This document shows, one piece after another, positions 1 to 10,899 of a DNA stretch of 64,000 bases. Below the pieces are notes generated by a model. The model was not told the origin of the DNA, made no database searches, and saw nothing but the letters and a program-made list of their open reading frames with translations. How positions within the stretch are numbered: the first letter of the stretch is position 1; every line of letters begins with the position of its first letter. Source of the DNA: Diadema setosum (Eukaryota > Echinodermata > Echinoidea > Diadematoida > Diadematidae); NCBI GenBank assembly GCA_033980235.1, contig CM067067.1:124001-188000 (forward strand), given 5' to 3'. The translations under genes and the position numbers were made by a program.

Positions 1-110
1 TCATGACTCGGCATCTCGGCGAGCGAATGTGCGCGCGAGCGAGGGTGTGGGAGGGGTTTTCCCCCCTGTGGCCTCCCACGGTAGGGAGCTTTTTCAATTT
101 TTAGCTCTTA
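1..110. repeat. GC-rich repeat fragment with stem module
   Basis: The window opens inside a repeat. Positions 47-87 carry a module of a G-rich arm, a C-rich arm and then CACGGTAGGGA. Close relatives sit at 3750-3784, 3939-3973 and 4152-4185, and three more at 57453-57720. It resembles the interior of the hAT-type element at 3664-4790, so this is probably a truncated copy that starts before the window. Confidence 0.5.
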
Positions 111-1221
111 ATGGTGCGATCAGGTGCACACTTCAGTGATTATTTTTTACTTATTTTGAAAGACAAAAGGGAAATATACCTTCAATTGCAACTATAACTT
201 TAATCTTTTGAGCTATGCTCATTATTATAGGCCCAAGTTGCAGACTTCGCCCTATGCGTGAGAAAAATGGGTGTCATGCGTGAGATCGTGAGATGGCCCC
301 TAAATTCTTGAGTGTCACGCAGAATGCGTGAGACTTGGTAGCTTTGCTTAGTTACAGTGGTCAGTGCTGGTACAGCATTCATGCCATGGCACATGTTGAA
401 TTGAAAGTTAGACCTAAACATTCACGATTCAAACTTGTTTGTTTTTTTAAGCTTTAGATCTAGATCTACTTACCTTTCTTTTGGTTTTTAAGAGAAAGAT
501 TCAGAATGAACTGCCCTCTGGAACAGACAGTAACTGCAGCTCTAGATCTAGATCCATTCATCATGATTGGTAACCGTTGCAGCTGAAAAGCTGCACTGAC
601 AATGCTCGATCGATTGTGTGCATAACGTTAACTTGCAGCCGCAGCTGCTGCGGCTAGACCGGGCAGGCAGGTGCATGCTGCAGTTACGTTGTTTTGCCAT
701 GTCACGCAACGAAGATGCGTTATTCTGCCAGAAAAACCGGAAGCTCAAATGAGATCTGGGACAGAAACTGTTTTGGCAGAACAACGTAAGTAAGTTACGT
801 TGTTTTGCCAAATTATTTGGACTTATTTTGACAAATCGCTGAAATTTAAATGCATTTTTCTAAAAATTAATATCACTTTGAGAGCTGAAATTTTGACAGA
901 TGCTCAAAAATGGCTTAATGTATCTAAAAAGCCAAAAACCTGAAAAACCACAAAATTTCAGATACGTTGTTTTGCCAAATCACGGCCGAAGACTATCTAA
1001 TCTTCGATGGCATATACCCCCTGAGGAAAAGAAAATTCAACCCTCAGCACAATTTCCTGCATTTCATTACAGTGGGCAACAGCATGCTTGGCGTTGTTAA
1101 TAACGAGAAGAGAAAAAAAAAATGGAACCCCGTATTGAACAAATATTTTGCCCCAAATTTGCATGCTTCTCCCTTGAAGAATCATTTTATATCGAAAGGT
1201 GCAGTAAAGAGCACCAAGACT
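111..1221. other. No gene recognised; probable intron or upstream sequence
   Basis: AT-rich sequence with short open frames that lack protein-like composition. ACGTTGTTTTGCCA recurs at about 684, 797 and 963, suggesting a small degraded repeat. If the WD-repeat gene extends upstream, this is intron. Confidence 0.4.
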
Positions 1222-1386
1222 CCAGGGCCCCATTTCATAAAAGATGTTTGGATGACAACTCTTGGTGGAATGACAACTTCCAATAGCAACGGCCAATCAG
1301 GAAGCTGGATTCTTGTTGTTACTATGACAATTGTCATTCCAGCAAGAGTTGCTATCATATCAACTTTTTATGAAACGGGGCCCAGG
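1222..1386. mobile_element. Short inverted-repeat miniature element (GGGCCC..TTTCATAAA type)
   Basis: The left end reads CCAGGGCCCCATTTCATAAA. The right end is its imperfect inverse, TTTATGAAACGGGGCCCAGG. The inverted similarity continues inward around CAACTCTTG. About 165 bp with no coding capacity, ending 47 bp before the first recognised exon. A related element lies at 45599-45770. Confidence 0.75.
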
Positions 1387-1433
1387 TTTACAAGCCTTAA
1401 TGTATTGACTGGTATTATACACTATACTGCTAG

Positions 1434-1601
1434 GAGCATCAAGACGACATTCTGGGTGCATCTTTCACTGGTCCTCACACTCTGGCCACTGGGAGCTATG
1501 ATGGTGAAATTGTTATCTGGAATACAGGGTCAGAGGTTGCCTCACGACATCTTCAGCAGCGCTTCCTGAGAAAGATGGCCAAAACTAGGGAGAAGTCAAA
1601 A
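1434..1601 (+). CDS. WD-repeat protein (WDR64/WDR49/WDY family), first exon in window
   Basis: Internal exon reading 56 codons from EHQDDILGASF to TREKSK. The acceptor is TGCTAG and the donor is GTGGTA. It encodes one clear WD repeat: HQDDIL, then LATGSYDGEIVIWN, which has the GSYDG turn and a terminal W-N in place of W-D. The donor is not strong; it was chosen because it gives phase 0 into the next exon. This is the first of ten exons (1434-40178) that together read 512 codons of a WD40 scaffold protein similar to the invertebrate group annotated as WDR49, WDR64 or WD repeat protein on Y chromosome. Upstream repeats, and the N-terminal EF-hand region of some family members, would lie outside the window. 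The exact orthologue is not certain. Confidence 0.85.
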
Positions 1602-2346
1602 GTGGTACAGTTACATAGTGGTCACTGTGTTCAATGTTGAAGCTGTAATCTAGGGATGAAAACAGCTTCCTTTCAACTTTGTTACAGAAGTGTGATATAA
1701 ACTCATGGGATCCTGGATAACTTTTCAAGTTGTTGCAAAGTTTTAAAGACTGTTGCAGAATTTTGATGGAAAAAAAAACCTGCTATATCATGGACAAGGT
1801 ATTTATCTATTATGATTTTGGCAAGATGTGTGCTGTTGGGTCAAAGTTATGATCCATGCAATAATTATTCCTTGTGATGCAACTAATTTTATCTTTTAGT
1901 GATGGTGAATTCTGTACTCTCATTGGTCAATCAACCACTGAATATATCCCGTATTCCGTGATATGACGTCATGATACTGTATTACACAGCCAGCTGCGCG
2001 TGTACCAAAGATGCTTATAGGAAAGTGCGCGCTAATCCTGTACAAAACAAATGGACAGCGCGCGGTCCTCAAGCGTATTGCGCACATAACCTGAGACCAC
2101 TAGACGCTTGATAAACAACAGCAACTTATATCTATCTGGCTCGATCACACTGCACTGCAGTATCTTATGGCGTGCACATGTACGTATTTGTATGCACGCA
2201 TCGCATGCATGCAGTAATCAGCTCGCGAGACGTACAACTGTAGGCCTCAACATGGTCATGGCTGACAGCTAGCCAGCGATTTCAACATCATTCACGAGAG
2301 GAAATCAGCGAGAAGAAGGTTAGCACTTACACTAAAAGATAAAATC
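1602..2346. other. Intron sequence, repeat-like, no gene seen
   Basis: Intron 1 begins here. A TGACGTCA palindrome occurs near 1965. The stretch from about 1900 to 2560 looks like a mobile-element body around the hairpin at 2347-2484, but I could not define its ends. Confidence 0.35.
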
Positions 2347-2484
2347 GTTACCCCCTGCTTGTTCTTACGAAATACGGGAAATATCTACGGTCTGGTGCCA
2401 TATTCCATTCGGCCTTCGGCCTCATGGAATATGGCACCAGACCGTAGTTATTTGCCCGTATTTCGTGAACAAGCAGGGGATAAC
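2347..2484. repeat. 138-bp near-perfect hairpin (foldback)
   Basis: The left arm starts GTTACCCCCTGCTTGTTC and the right arm ends GAACAAGCAGGGGATAAC. The centre pairs TGGTGCCATATTCCAT with ATGGAATATGGCACCA around a small loop containing GGCCTTCGGCC. The arms are about 60 nt. The hairpin at 30164-30339 has the same layout and a GGCC-N-GGCC loop, but different arm sequence. Confidence 0.85.
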
Positions 2485-2570
2485 TAATAGTATCCCCTGG
2501 CATGTATGCCGGAGGATATAATTTGGATTCAGCAGTAGCGTTACGCCGCCACCACCGCGTCACATTCTTA

Positions 2571-3655
2571 TGTGCACTCTAGGGGCCACAAACCTTGACG
2601 GATTTCTTTGAAATTTTGTATGGAGGTTCATATTGGTAATATCTCCACACCTATAACTTTGGGTGATGCTGCCCCCAGTGTTCCATCTTTTATAAGGTAA
2701 AATGCCATATTTTTGTGTGCACTCTAGAGGTCACATTTGTATATTTTCAAATTTGGTGTGGAGGTTTATCATGATGTAATCTACAAGCCGAAAATTTTGG
2801 ATCTGCTGCCCTCCATTTTTCTGTCTTTTATAGGGTCAAAGGTCATGTTGTTGGTGGATGGTTTGTGTGCGCTCTATAGGCTTCATTTCTTGACGGATTT
2901 TTTTCAAATTTGTTATGAAGGTCTACCATGATGGATGTGCTGCCCCCAGTGTTCCATCTTTTATAGGGTCAAAGGTCATGTTGTTGGTGGATGGTTTGTG
3001 TGCGCTCTATAGGCTACATTTCTGAACAAATTTTGTTCAAATTTGGTAAGAAGGTCTACCATAATATGAGCTACAAGTTGAAAGATTTTGGATGTGCCGC
3101 CTCCAGTGTTCCGTCTTTTATAGGGTCAGAGGTCATATTGTTAATGGATGGTTTATGTGCGCTCTATAGGCTACCGGAACATTTCTTGACGGATTTTGTT
3201 CAAATTTAGTATGGAGGTTTATCATGATGTTATCTACAAGCCTATAGATTTTGGATGTGCTGCCCCCAGTGCTCCGTCTTGTATAGGATCAAAGGTCATG
3301 TTGTTGGTGGATGGTTTGTGTGTGCTCTATAGGCTACATTTCTTCACGGATTTTGTTCAAATTTAGTATGAAGGTCTACCATGATATGATTTACAAACCT
3401 ATAGATTTTGGATGTGCTGCCTCCAGTGTTCTGTCTTTTATAGGGTCAAAGGTCATATTGTTGATGGATGGTTTATGTGCGCTCTATAGGCTACATTTCT
3501 TGACAGATTTTGTTCAAAATTGGTATGGAGGTTTATCATGTTGTTATCTACAAGCCTATAGATTTTGGATCTGCTGCCCTCCATTTTTCCATCTTTCCAT
3601 CTTTTATAGGGTCAAAGGACATGTTGGTGGTGGATGGTTTGTGTGTGCTCTGTAG
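2571..3655 (+). repeat. Tandem satellite, about 133-168 bp units, each with a DR1-like motif
   Basis: Units begin TGTGCGCTCTATAGGCTACA and run through TTGTTCAAATTTGGTATGG, TGCTGCCCCCAGTGTTC and GGGTCAAAGGTCA. Unit starts lie at about 2571, 2716, 2866, 2999, 3156, 3321, 3476 and 3644. The motif GGGTCAAAGGTCA or a close variant is at 2833, 2966, 3123, 3286, 3443 and 3609. This equals the DR1 consensus recognised by HNF4/RXR-type nuclear receptors; binding here is not shown. Short open frames on + are an effect of the repeat. The array is broken at 3664 by an insertion and resumes at 4791. Confidence 0.9.
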
Positions 3656-3663
3656 GCTACATT
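3656..3663. repeat. Left 8-bp target-site duplication GCTACATT
   Basis: GCTACATT directly precedes the inserted element and is repeated at 4791-4798. The uninterrupted satellite units carry GGCTACATTTC at this place, so one copy is expected without the insertion. Confidence 0.8.
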
Positions 3664-4790
3664 CAAGCGCTCCGGAACACTTCTGGTTTTAGGGGGGCAA
3701 AAATCTCGATGGGGGCACATAGTGACAATGCGAGATCCTCGGTGAGGGTATGGGAGGGGGATACCCCCCTCCCAGGGTAGGGACTTTTTGTAAAAACAGA
3801 GTACAAAAGTCACATGTGTAAGCATTTAAAAGCAATTTTCTAGGGAATCTATATATTTTTTTAAAAATCAGTTTGAAGGACTATGATCATAACATACGGG
3901 GGGGGGGGGGGGAGCGAAGCGATGGAGCGGGGGAGGGTGTGGGAGGGGGATGACCCCCTCCCACAGTAGGGACATTTTGTAAAAACAGAGTATAAAAGTC
4001 ACGTTTATAGAGCATTTAAAAGCAAATTTCTAGAGAATCAAACATAGGGAAAAATTCAGTGCGAAGAACTATGATAAGAACATACGGGCATACACTGTGT
4101 GACGGTGTGAGATCCTCAGCGAGGGAGCAAAGCGACCGAGAGGGGGAGGAAGTGGAGGGGGATACCCCCTTCCCACGGTAGGGACTTTTTGTGAAAATAG
4201 TATAAAAGTCATGTTTATATAGCATTTTAAATCAAATTTCTAGGGAACTAAACATAGTAAAGAAATCACTGCGAAGGACTCATAACTTATGAAAAACTAT
4301 TCATTTTACTACACTGTATAAGTACGGGCAGAGCGAGCAAGCCACTTTCACTTTGCCATTCATCTGAAATGTATTCATTAAAAGCTTAAACGTGATCGCA
4401 TTGTTTGAGTAATAAAAAATATTATGATACTGCTAGAATGCAGAGAAGAAAAGGAAAAATGTAAGGTTTACTAAAGGTATGTTTCAGCGGGCACACTCGA
4501 GGACGCAAGGCTACCATCTATACACTAAATTTTACTTGTAAGTTAATATTAGTGTGTAGATATAATAAATGTATATTGTTAGTGTATTTTCAGTTCTGAA
4601 CTTGACAACTATTAGACAAGAAAATGCCTTTATTAATTTTGGTCTTTAAATAATAGATTAATTATTTGTTACAGGGGGCACTTTGCGGGGCAAAAACTGG
4701 TTTTACCCCCCCCCCCCCATTTTATTTTTTTTTTTGGGGGGGGGGGGTACTGCCCCCCCCCCCCCCCCCCCCCCACTTCCGGCATCCTTG
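3664..4790. mobile_element. hAT-type non-autonomous insertion, 1127 bp
   Basis: The element begins CAAGCGCTCCGGAA and ends TTCCGGCATCCTTG, giving imperfect inverted termini. It is flanked by the 8-bp direct repeat GCTACATT, the hallmark length for hAT transposons. The inside holds three tandem, diverged modules at about 3720, 3910 and 4110. Each has a G-rich/C-rich stem followed by GTAGGGACTTTTTGTAAAAAC and TTTAAAAGCAAATTTCTAG. Long C and G runs lie at 4707-4774. No transposase is present. Confidence 0.75.
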
Positions 4791-4950
4791 GCTACATTTC
4801 TTGGCGAAGTTTGTTCCAATTTGGTATGAAGGTCTACCATGATATAATCTACGAGCCTATAGATTTTGGATCTGCTGCCCCCAGTGTTCTGTCTTTTATA
4901 GGGTGAAAGGTCATATCATTGGTGGGTGGTTTGTGTGCCCTCTTTAGTGC
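4791..4950 (+). repeat. Continuation of the DR1 satellite after the insertion
   Basis: The array resumes with GCTACATTTCTTGGCGAAG and includes GGGTGAAAGGTCA at 4901-4913 and the unit end GGTTTGTGTGCCCTCT. It completes the unit broken at 3663. Confidence 0.85.
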
Positions 4951-5080
4951 CAGTGGATACAATCAAATTGCGCGGCAATGGAAATTTCTAGTTAATAGAG
5001 TAATATGAGACCTTCAGTACCATCAAATAAAATGTGTTACACTGTGTACCAATCCTTCAATATTTGTCTGACTTTCTCAG

Positions 5081-5269
5081 GGCCTTCATGGTAGTATTTC
5101 TCCAAGCACACAAAGACAGCAAACCCAGCTGCACTCATCCCAGAGTAGCCGCCAGCATCACATCATGACTGCCAGGAAAGGAACTAAAGCAGCCGATCTG
5201 GTAGGAGAACATGGTGTGCCTGGAAAGAGACCGTCCTCTGGCGAGAGTCAAACTAGTGAAAGTGATGAG
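5081..5269 (+). CDS. WD-repeat protein exon 2 (in window)
   Basis: Internal exon of 63 codons between acceptor TTTCTCAG and donor GTGACT, phase 0 on both sides. It encodes a hydrophilic Ser/Gln-rich linker (GLHGSISPSTQRQQTQLHSS, later KRPSSGESQTSESDE) rather than a blade, joining the WD repeat of the previous exon to that of the next. Such low-complexity linkers vary within the family, so the assignment rests on splice sites, phase and continuity with the exon at 6400. Confidence 0.8.
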
Positions 5270-5687
5270 GTGACTTTAATGCTGTATGTAGAATAAGGAT
5301 ATACTGTCAAAACAAGGACTATGAAAATATGTTTAAACTACAACTTAAACTTTAGACTACAGTGTATTAATTTATAAAATTCTTGGTACTTGCTTGATAA
5401 AGTGGTTCAAGGGAAGTCAAGATATTGTTTCCTGTTCTGTCTTACCTTAGCTGACATATGACACCAATACCAGCCATTATGCCTTTGTGTGAAAGTCAAA
5501 GAAGGTACACTATGTAGCAAAATGATTTTTAGAAACAGTAAAGATTCAATCCATCAATGAGACAAAACTACATACATTGTACATGTAGCTACATCACTAC
5601 ACTCCTATGAGTTAGCTAGTATAAAGCAATAGCACAGTTGTATTCAGAGGGAGTCTTGCATTCTATTGTGAAGGAACAATGCCTCAC

Positions 5688-6095
5688 TGCATGGATGAGA
5701 TCTGTCAATGAAAGTGGCCAAATAGGCCAGCCTGTACGAATGCAGGTTTGTGTTTAGAGCTTGTGTTTAGGGTTTCTCCTAACATTTTATGGTTGATAAG
5801 CTTGAACATGGTCACCTGTCAGATAACATAGTCACTCCCACAGAGGTCAACCCAGACAGTCCATTTTCTCTGTTCATATTCAACACACAGCTTGCAGCAA
5901 CAAACCATGTCTTGAATATGAAGAGAAAAAAAATGGGTAATCATTTAGCCTTATGGGAAACGACATGGTCATGTTGGTAAGGTTGGTCAAGGTTATGAAG
6001 CATAAAAGGTTAGAAGAAACCCTAAGCAAGAACCTGCAGTCGTGCAGGCGGGCCTAATGATTTGGCCACTTTCGTTGACAGATCACATCCATGCA
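5688..6095. mobile_element. Foldback element with about 85-bp inverted arms
   Basis: The left arm reads TGCATGGATGAGATCTGTCA followed by ATGAAAGTGGCCAAA. The right arm is the inverse: TTTGGCCACTTTCGTTGACA, then GATCACATCCATGCA. The pairing continues inward through the GCAGG and TTTAGGGTTTCT blocks. The centre (about 5790-6010) is unique, AT-rich sequence with no gene. It lies in the intron between exons 2 and 3. Confidence 0.75.
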
Positions 6096-6267
6096 ACATC
6101 AATCCAAACAACATTGCGCTCTCCGTAGCTGACAATTACAGTTGTATAAAATAGCAGCCCTCCAATTTTGGAATATCATTTTTTTTATACGCACTGTACA
6201 TTGCAGCATTCTCCTTACAAAGCTCTTCATTTTGTATAGAAAGTGGGGAAAGAGTAGGTCTTTGTGA

Positions 6268-6573
<306 letters not shown>

Positions 6574-7214
6574 TAAGATATATCCCTGTATCTTTATGTC
6601 TAACTTTGTTTAATGCTCCCTAATATGTCATTCTTGTAGGTAAATTCACTGTCTTTTCCTTCTTTTCGTTTTATAAATCAGTCTTTCCGAGTTATAGTTG
6701 TCACTTTACTACCTGGATTAACATTAGCTTTCTGGTTTAAAAGAAAAGAAAAAGGTGTGTATATACATGTGTTTTCCTGTTTATGGTATTTTTTCTATTT
6801 TTTTTTTTAGTCTTTTCACACATTTTGCTCTTGTGAAAATGTTTGTCACCTCCTCATTCGCGAAAATACCTGTACGCCTAAATTACAGCTTATACAGTAC
6901 ACTCATGACAAGTACATTGGTGTTTAATGCGTCATTAATAGCATAATCTTGTTTTAATATCATTAAATCAACTGAAGCCCCAGAAGAAATGCAAACAGAC
7001 ATTCCTTTCATACGTGACAGGGCACAAGCATTTTAGGTACACCTAATGATTAGATGATGATGGGATCACATGATCAGATCTAAAGTCAAGATAAAAACCT
7101 GATGAAATTTCTGTATTTTTTCCATATTTTGATAGTTGCCCACTCAAAGTATTGCCATAGGACTTTGGTGAATGTCATTTCAGTTTTTTGCCAACGATGT
7201 GAAACTGCTTGTTA

Positions 7215-7300
7215 TAATAACAATAATAATCAAACAGTGCTTATATAGCGCATAACTCATGGTGCCTACAATGTATGTCCCTATACACTCCAAAAATTGA
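7215..7300 (-). mobile_element. Probable LINE 3'-end fragment, reverse orientation
   Basis: A run of ATAATAACAATAATAAT followed by GCTTATATAGCGCATAACTC resembles, on the reverse strand, the GCGCTATATAAG-(ATT)n tail seen on CR1-like LINEs. A clearer copy is at 38068. Only the tail is present. Confidence 0.35.
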
Positions 7301-8297
7301 AAGATTATACAAAAACATACAATTTCAATTACAATATGTAAAAACACATATTGTCAAGATTTTATGTTCATTTTTGTCATTCTGTTGAACTTTACCTTAC
7401 TACACATCATATGTGACCCTGCACCTCAAAACAAACAAAAAGTCGCCAGACATGAATTTTTAGTTAAGACCATATTCTGAAAGAGCAGACTTTAAGCTTT
7501 AAAATGATGTATAACTCAAATCAAATGGACTCTCCTAACCTATCTAAATATTGGAAAGAAAGCACAAACTCAGGAAAAGTGTGAACTGAGAAAAGAGGCT
7601 CTGAAGTACAGTGTCTATTCAAGCGCTTAAAGGGGGAGTCTTTTAACTCGGACATTGGGGCTATATAGAAGGTATTTGAGCTCACTAACACGATTCTGGC
7701 GTTTTTATAAACCAAAAATTGCTCAGTAACAAGAAATCGCTCAAAATGTTCACTGATTTGGGAACGCCCCCAAAAATTGGCAGCTGATTGGCTTATGCGA
7801 TTTGACGTATGAGGGGGGAGACCCCGCGAAGCCACCGAGTTCGTCTAATGCGTTGGCAATGTAAAATGAGTGAAACTTTATCTATTTTTAAATCAAGATT
7901 TAACCAGTTCTGACAATCTTTGCGTCCCAAAAGTGATTTGAATATGTTGTTTAGACATTTTAGTAGAGGCCCAGTGACGCCACTGACTTTTTTTTGAACA
8001 CTTTACCCATGATAATTGCCTTTTTGGATCCGGTTTACGTTTGGAAAAAACTAGATATTTTCTGCGAGAGAAAAAGACAGGTAGACGTACAGACAGCCGC
8101 TTTACTGCTGACCGTACATTGTGACTCTGTGTGTGTGCATGGATGATAACAACAAATTTCAACTGGAGACTGGATGGCACTCTAATTTTTACGATAACAG
8201 CATACCTTGCTAGCTCCGCGGAGATCGCGTTGCATTAGCTTTATACACGGTAAACAAGCTGGTAGCAGTACGTGGTCAACAAGACAGTGTTCTCAAT

Positions 8298-8575
8298 ATG
8301 GATTCAGACCTGGATTCGCCTTTCTGGCTGCTACCCCCACCGAGATGATGAAGGCGAAGGTAAAGCAGCCCCTCGTCAGCTCCAGCTCCAGCCCAACGCA
8401 ACCCTAAATCTAATCTGTATTGAGTTTATCCCGCCCGTAGCCGTACCGTTCTGGAGTATATGAACCCGACTCTTCACCTCCCGCCCCCGGGGCAGTGGCC
8501 CGTGAGGATGCTGCTCGAGGAACAGGGTGATGGCAACGAGCCCGCGACGAGGTTGGGACTTGGAAGATAATAATT
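8298..8575 (+). pseudogene. Possible N-terminal exon remnant of a P2X7-like domain gene
   Basis: From an ATG at 8298 the sequence reads MDSDLDSPFWLLPPPR and then a stop. Pro/Glu/Asp-rich segments follow in other frames (YRSGVYEPDSSPPAPG, then RGWDLEDNNW before a GTAACT donor-like site). An acidic, proline-rich leader before the cysteine domain is what I would expect of invertebrate P2X7-like proteins, and the exon at 9465 supplies the domain. Frames are broken, so this is at best a decayed exon. Confidence 0.3.
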
Positions 8576-9464
8576 GGTAACTATCATTAGTATCAAGTAC
8601 GCTGAGAGTCTAGATAGTTCATTCTAACGTTAGGCCTAACGTTAATTTTTACAGAATGCAGGTCGATTGGGGTCGGAAAAATCAAAACAGAATTTTGTTT
8701 ACAATACAACATTAACGTGAAACTGGAGTGGAAGAGGGACATCGGTAAACAACGGTATGAATTGAAAGGCTATGCACTGAGCTGGCGAGGCAGATGTCAT
8801 ACTTGAGCTCTCATATCTCTCGATCTCATTCATAATGTCACAAGGACAAACTGATTTTTCAGATCCAGATTTTTTTTCCCGCATTTAACAGTATTTTACT
8901 TGAGTCCTGGTATAAACTTTGATGTAATTCATAGTACTGTACCTGTATACGCATGTACACGGTATATAAGGAGGTCATTTCTCTGGCCCAAAGGACCTTC
9001 CTATCATGAGGTAATCGACTGGTAAATTCCAACCAAGTTTGTTTCCACTAGGCCCTCCTACTACAGTTTCACATGTAAATTGCCGAGCACAAGACAAGTT
9101 ATGAAAGGATAAGTGAAAAACTGCTGTTTGCAATAAGGTACAAGTGTTTGCCGGCCATACCATAACTGCAATTTCAATTACTGTATGTGGCTGGGCTAAG
9201 CAGTGGTTTGAAGAGTCTGGTATCAGTGGTAACCTCTCTGGCAGTAGGGGTTCCTACAGGCCTAGTCATGAACAATATTTTGTTCACACTTGCCTAGAAC
9301 TCAAACAATGATTTCACTAATGACTAATAGGCCTATAGTCTAAACCTCATTGTGTGACAGTGCAGTACATACTTCAAAACACCAACTAATAAACACAAAG
9401 AAGGAAATAGGAATATGTTGTTCGTTATGTTTCTTCTTTTTTTTCATGTTTTCTTTGTTTTCAG

Positions 9465-9682
9465 GTGCCTCTGTCGCAGCTGTGTTCCCACATGACCACT
9501 GCCAGGGAATCCGTTTGCTGCAAAGAGACAGAGCACATAATGGACAAGATTGAGAATTACGGTACAACGAAAGACATTTCGATGCTCCAATGCGCTGTAT
9601 TATAGCACATCCAGGTTTCTCAACTGTGGGCCTCGATGAATTGGTGAAAGAAACTGGAAGCTACCAGGACACCCAACAGTAG
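9465..9682 (+). pseudogene. P2X7-like C-terminal (ballast) cysteine domain remnant
   Basis: A TTTTCAG acceptor is followed by VPLSQLCSHMTTARESVCCK and ETEHIMDKIENYG. After a shift of frame comes APMRCIIAHPGFSTVGLDEL and a TAG stop. The pattern Cys-Cys about ten residues after a Met-X-Thr, then a Cys followed by a His-Pro-Gly-Phe block, resembles the zinc-binding cysteine domain at the C terminus of P2X7 receptors, which invertebrates carry in many stand-alone or transposon-associated proteins. The WCxCGxC part that should come first is not seen here. The frameshift indicates decay. It has no channel domain. Confidence 0.5.
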
Positions 9683-9829
9683 GCCTATGGAGAAGGTGCT
9701 TGAACAAATGCTGCAAATAACAAGTGAGTTTGTTAGGCACATTTAATTCCCTATTTTATTTTCCAAATGTTGCAATAAATATTAGGCTTTTTTCATATCC
9801 CTGATAATTTCCTAATGAATTTTATGGTG

Positions 9830-10240
9830 TCATTATACGATTCTACGTAATCAGTATTATGAAAGATCCATTCACATTGTGTAATTTTATTCCTGTTCTC
9901 ACGATTTCTAGAGTAACACTTATGTAATATATTATCAAATTTTAGTCCCTTTGCATTCCATTGCATTCCATTTCATTTCATTTTTGTTTCAATTTCAGGC
10001 AGTTAATACATGTTTTTATACATGTATTTTATCCTGCCATTATACAGTCGTCCCCAAAATAATGACTACCATACCCCATGGGTCCCATTTACATTGTCTA
10101 ATTTAAATCCTATTCTCAAGATAAATTCCTAGATGAACACATGATGTCATATAATAGGATTATCAAATTTTACTCCTTTTGCATTCCATTTTGTTTCACT
10201 TTTGTTTCAATATCAGGCGATCAAGACATGTTGCATACCG
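9830..10240 (+). repeat. Diverged direct repeat, two copies of about 205 bp
   Basis: The block TTATCAAATTTTAGTCCCTT then GCATTCCATT and TTTGTTTCAATTTCAGGC at 9935-10000 recurs at 10160-10220 as TTATCAAATTTTACTCCTTT with the same continuation. Upstream parts (TTCACATTGT / TTTACATTGT, then CCTRTTCTCA) also match. No coding content. Confidence 0.6.
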
Positions 10241-10681
10241 GTAACTGGTGAGATGATGCTGGACATTTCTGGGCCAAAATGTGAGAGTCCTACTGCCATC
10301 TTCTGCTGTTAGAAAAATCTGATAAACTCATCCGTCAGAAATAGTGACAGGCTTTCATTTTGCACAGGTTGTAATAAGACTGTATATGCAGCACTGATAT
10401 TGGGTGTAGAATGTGACAACTTGTCACATTGCGATCTGCTTAACGGGAATGTGGTCACAGTGTAGAAATGCATCAGATAAGTTTGTACATTGCGAAATGT
10501 CACATGTATACTTTGTCAGACACCTTGTCCATTACCGGTATGTTGGGTATACTGATGATATGCAGCGTCCAACACCAACTCATCAAGGCACACAGCTGAG
10601 AAACATGCTGTTGGACTTCAGCCTCTCTGTACAAATGATCTACAGTACATTGTATTTTATTGTAATTTATTGATGCATGTT

Positions 10682-10800
10682 CAGTGGAACCTCAATATTA
10701 TAAGCAGTGATATGACAAACTGTAGTTATAACAAGATCTTGATATACAGGAGTGATATCTCTGGTCCCATAATGTACCTCATTATAACAAGATTCGACTG
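10682..10800. mobile_element. Decayed pogo-like miniature element
   Basis: It starts CAGTGGAACCTC and ends CATTATAACAAGATTCGACTG before TA. Internal TTATAA blocks match the better preserved pogo-like elements at 22962-24894 and 38580-39365. About 119 bp. Confidence 0.5.
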
Positions 10801-10899
10801 TATGTCAAATGCACTCTTGCCTCAATTCTTACTCTTACTATGCTCCCCCTCTCTCTTTTGTAATGTAGATCTACTGCATGTTTTAGCAATTGAAAAATG

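Noticed and set aside
967..1569. 200-codon open frame upstream of and across the first WD exon
   Set aside because: It reads the exon in the wrong frame and crosses a miniature inverted-repeat element; the WD frame with splice sites is clearly correct.
2737..3692. Series of open frames on + with repeated peptides
   Set aside because: They are the DR1 satellite read in one frame; the repeated peptides follow from the DNA repeat, with varying unit lengths that break the frame.
2571..4950. CRISPR-like regular repeats
   Set aside because: Units of about 150 bp with no constant short repeat and unique spacer pattern, in eukaryotic DNA.
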